Made by a program: the position numbers and the translations under genes
The notes under the pieces: generated by a model
Seen by the model: the letters and a program-made list of their open reading frames with translations, nothing else
Databases searched by the model: none
What the model was told of the DNA's origin: nothing
In this document: in pieces, positions 63,284 to 64,000 of the stretch
Numbering within the stretch: position 1 is the first letter of the stretch
How the letters are laid out: each line of letters begins with the position of its first letter
From: Alteromonas antoniana
GTDB taxonomy: Bacteria > Pseudomonadota > Gammaproteobacteria > Enterobacterales > Alteromonadaceae
Assembly (NCBI RefSeq): GCF_019249295.1
Contig: NZ_JAESDH010000010.1
Span: forward strand, 1 to 64,000
Reading direction: 5' to 3'
DNA length: 64,000 bases

Positions 63284-64000
63284 GTGAAAGATCGAAATCA
63301 CCTTGCCGGCGTGTCGACAACGCATCAGGTACATATTATCGAAAATGGCCTGATCGACATTCCCATGCTACAAATCCTACAGCCAGACGGCAGTCTTCAT
63401 GACGAGGCGGTAGAGCCGGAAATAGACCGCGAAACCGCCACACGTATTTATGACACCATGGAGTATATCCGCGTTCTTGACGAGCGAATGATTGGTGCTC
63501 AGCGTCAGGGGCGGATCAGTTTTTATCTTGCCAGCACCGGTGAGGAAGCCGCTTCAGTTGCCAGTGCGGCCGCGCTTTCTGATAAAGACATGATTATGTC
63601 GCAGTATCGTGAGCAGGGGGCGCTTGCCTACCGTGGTTACACTACCACACAGTTTATGAATCAAATGTTCAGCAATCAGGAAGACCCGAACAAAGGCAGA
63701 CAAATGCCTATCCATTACGGTGACAAGCCGCTGAATTTTATGACCATATCTTCACCGCTGGGTACGCAAATTCCGCAGGCGTCAGGTTATGCTTACGGCC
63801 AAAAGATGGCAGGGAATGAAGCAATCACGATTTGCTATTTTGGTGAAGGTGCGGCATCTGAAGGTGACTTTCACGCGGGTCTGAATATGGCTGCGGTGCT
63901 GAATTGTCCGGTTATCTTTTTTTGCCGCAACAACGGCTACGCTATTTCAACACCCGCCGATGAACAGTTTGCCGGAGACGGAATTGCTTCTCGCGGGATT
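63284..64000 (+). CDS. bkdA: 2-oxoisovalerate dehydrogenase E1 alpha subunit (partial, 3' end off window)
   Basis: The first 239 codons of the E1 alpha subunit of the branched-chain 2-oxoacid dehydrogenase complex, which decarboxylates the keto acids of valine, leucine and isoleucine. The thiamine-diphosphate motif is FGEGAASEGDFHAG with NN in CRNNGYAIST. SQYREQGALAYRGYT and SSPLGTQIPQASG are further conserved blocks. The GTG start follows AGAGGGA. The gene runs off the right edge, and E1 beta and E2 genes are expected beyond. It supplies isobutyryl-CoA for the mms operon at 11381-16073. Confidence 0.92.
   Translation, partial: MKDRNHLAGVSTTHQVHIIENGLIDIPMLQILQPDGSLHDEAVEPEIDRETATRIYDTMEYIRVLDERMIGAQRQGRISFYLASTGEEAASVASAAALSDKDMIMSQYREQGALAYRGYTTTQFMNQMFSNQEDPNKGRQMPIHYGDKPLNFMTISSPLGTQIPQASGYAYGQKMAGNEAITICYFGEGAASEGDFHAGLNMAAVLNCPVIFFCRNNGYAISTPADEQFAGDGIASRGI

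Overview
The window reads as chromosomal core DNA of a marine-type gammaproteobacterium, most likely an Alteromonadales member (Alteromonas/Salinimonas-like). The grounds are the yejK/yejL/yejM-type block, a SohB–PsrA pair, NudL overlapping PabB, a GlyGly-CTERM protease, a DUF6279-type lipoprotein and complete branched-chain amino acid catabolism genes. Genus and species cannot be fixed from sequence reading alone. No rRNA, tRNA, insertion sequence, prophage, integron or CRISPR array was seen. Gene density is high, and most convergent gene pairs are separated by short perfect hairpins.

Layout, 1-25 kb: an exported Ntn-hydrolase acylase; sohB and psrA; a Lys/Ala-rich small protein; nif3 and cmoM; ldhA, a glutathione peroxidase and a beta-hydroxyacid dehydrogenase; a response regulator with a TPR-like helical tail; a valine-degradation operon (mmsA, acyl-CoA dehydrogenase, 3-hydroxyisobutyryl-CoA hydrolase, mmsB); rlmA-gmhB; a shortened YejM/LapC-like protein with YejL, divergent from YejK; a double-domain pterin synthase abutting an M23 peptidase; an M61 peptidase; and a PilZ protein.

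Layout, 25-45 kb: an Mpo1-like membrane protein; a LytS/LytTR two-component pair; pfkA; a lipoprotein with an EamA transporter; a second TPR-type response regulator with a small lipoprotein; trhO; a two-EF-hand protein; a DEAD-box helicase; 3-oxoacid CoA-transferase (scoAB) divergent from a LysR regulator; a soluble histidine kinase; cysB; sdaA; and nudL-pabB.

Layout, 45-64 kb: class I fumarase; rmuC; a membrane diguanylate cyclase; an SRAP protein; a four-gene MacAB-like ABC export operon; a class I-type HMG-CoA reductase; a 1623-residue subtilisin-like protease with a C-terminal sorting signal; and the start of bkdA (branched-chain 2-oxoacid dehydrogenase E1 alpha), cut by the right edge.

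Metabolic theme: bkdA, the mms operon, scoAB, psrA and fumarase together suggest a heterotroph that oxidises amino acids and fatty acids, supported by secreted or exported hydrolases (acylase, M61, S8, M23). Signalling is rich: two TPR response regulators, a LytTR pair, an orphan kinase, a diguanylate cyclase and a PilZ effector. I found no clearly novel multi-gene system. The least explained items are the paired TPR response regulators with the orphan kinase, the trimmed YejM homologue, the solitary HMG-CoA reductase, and several uncharacterised small proteins.
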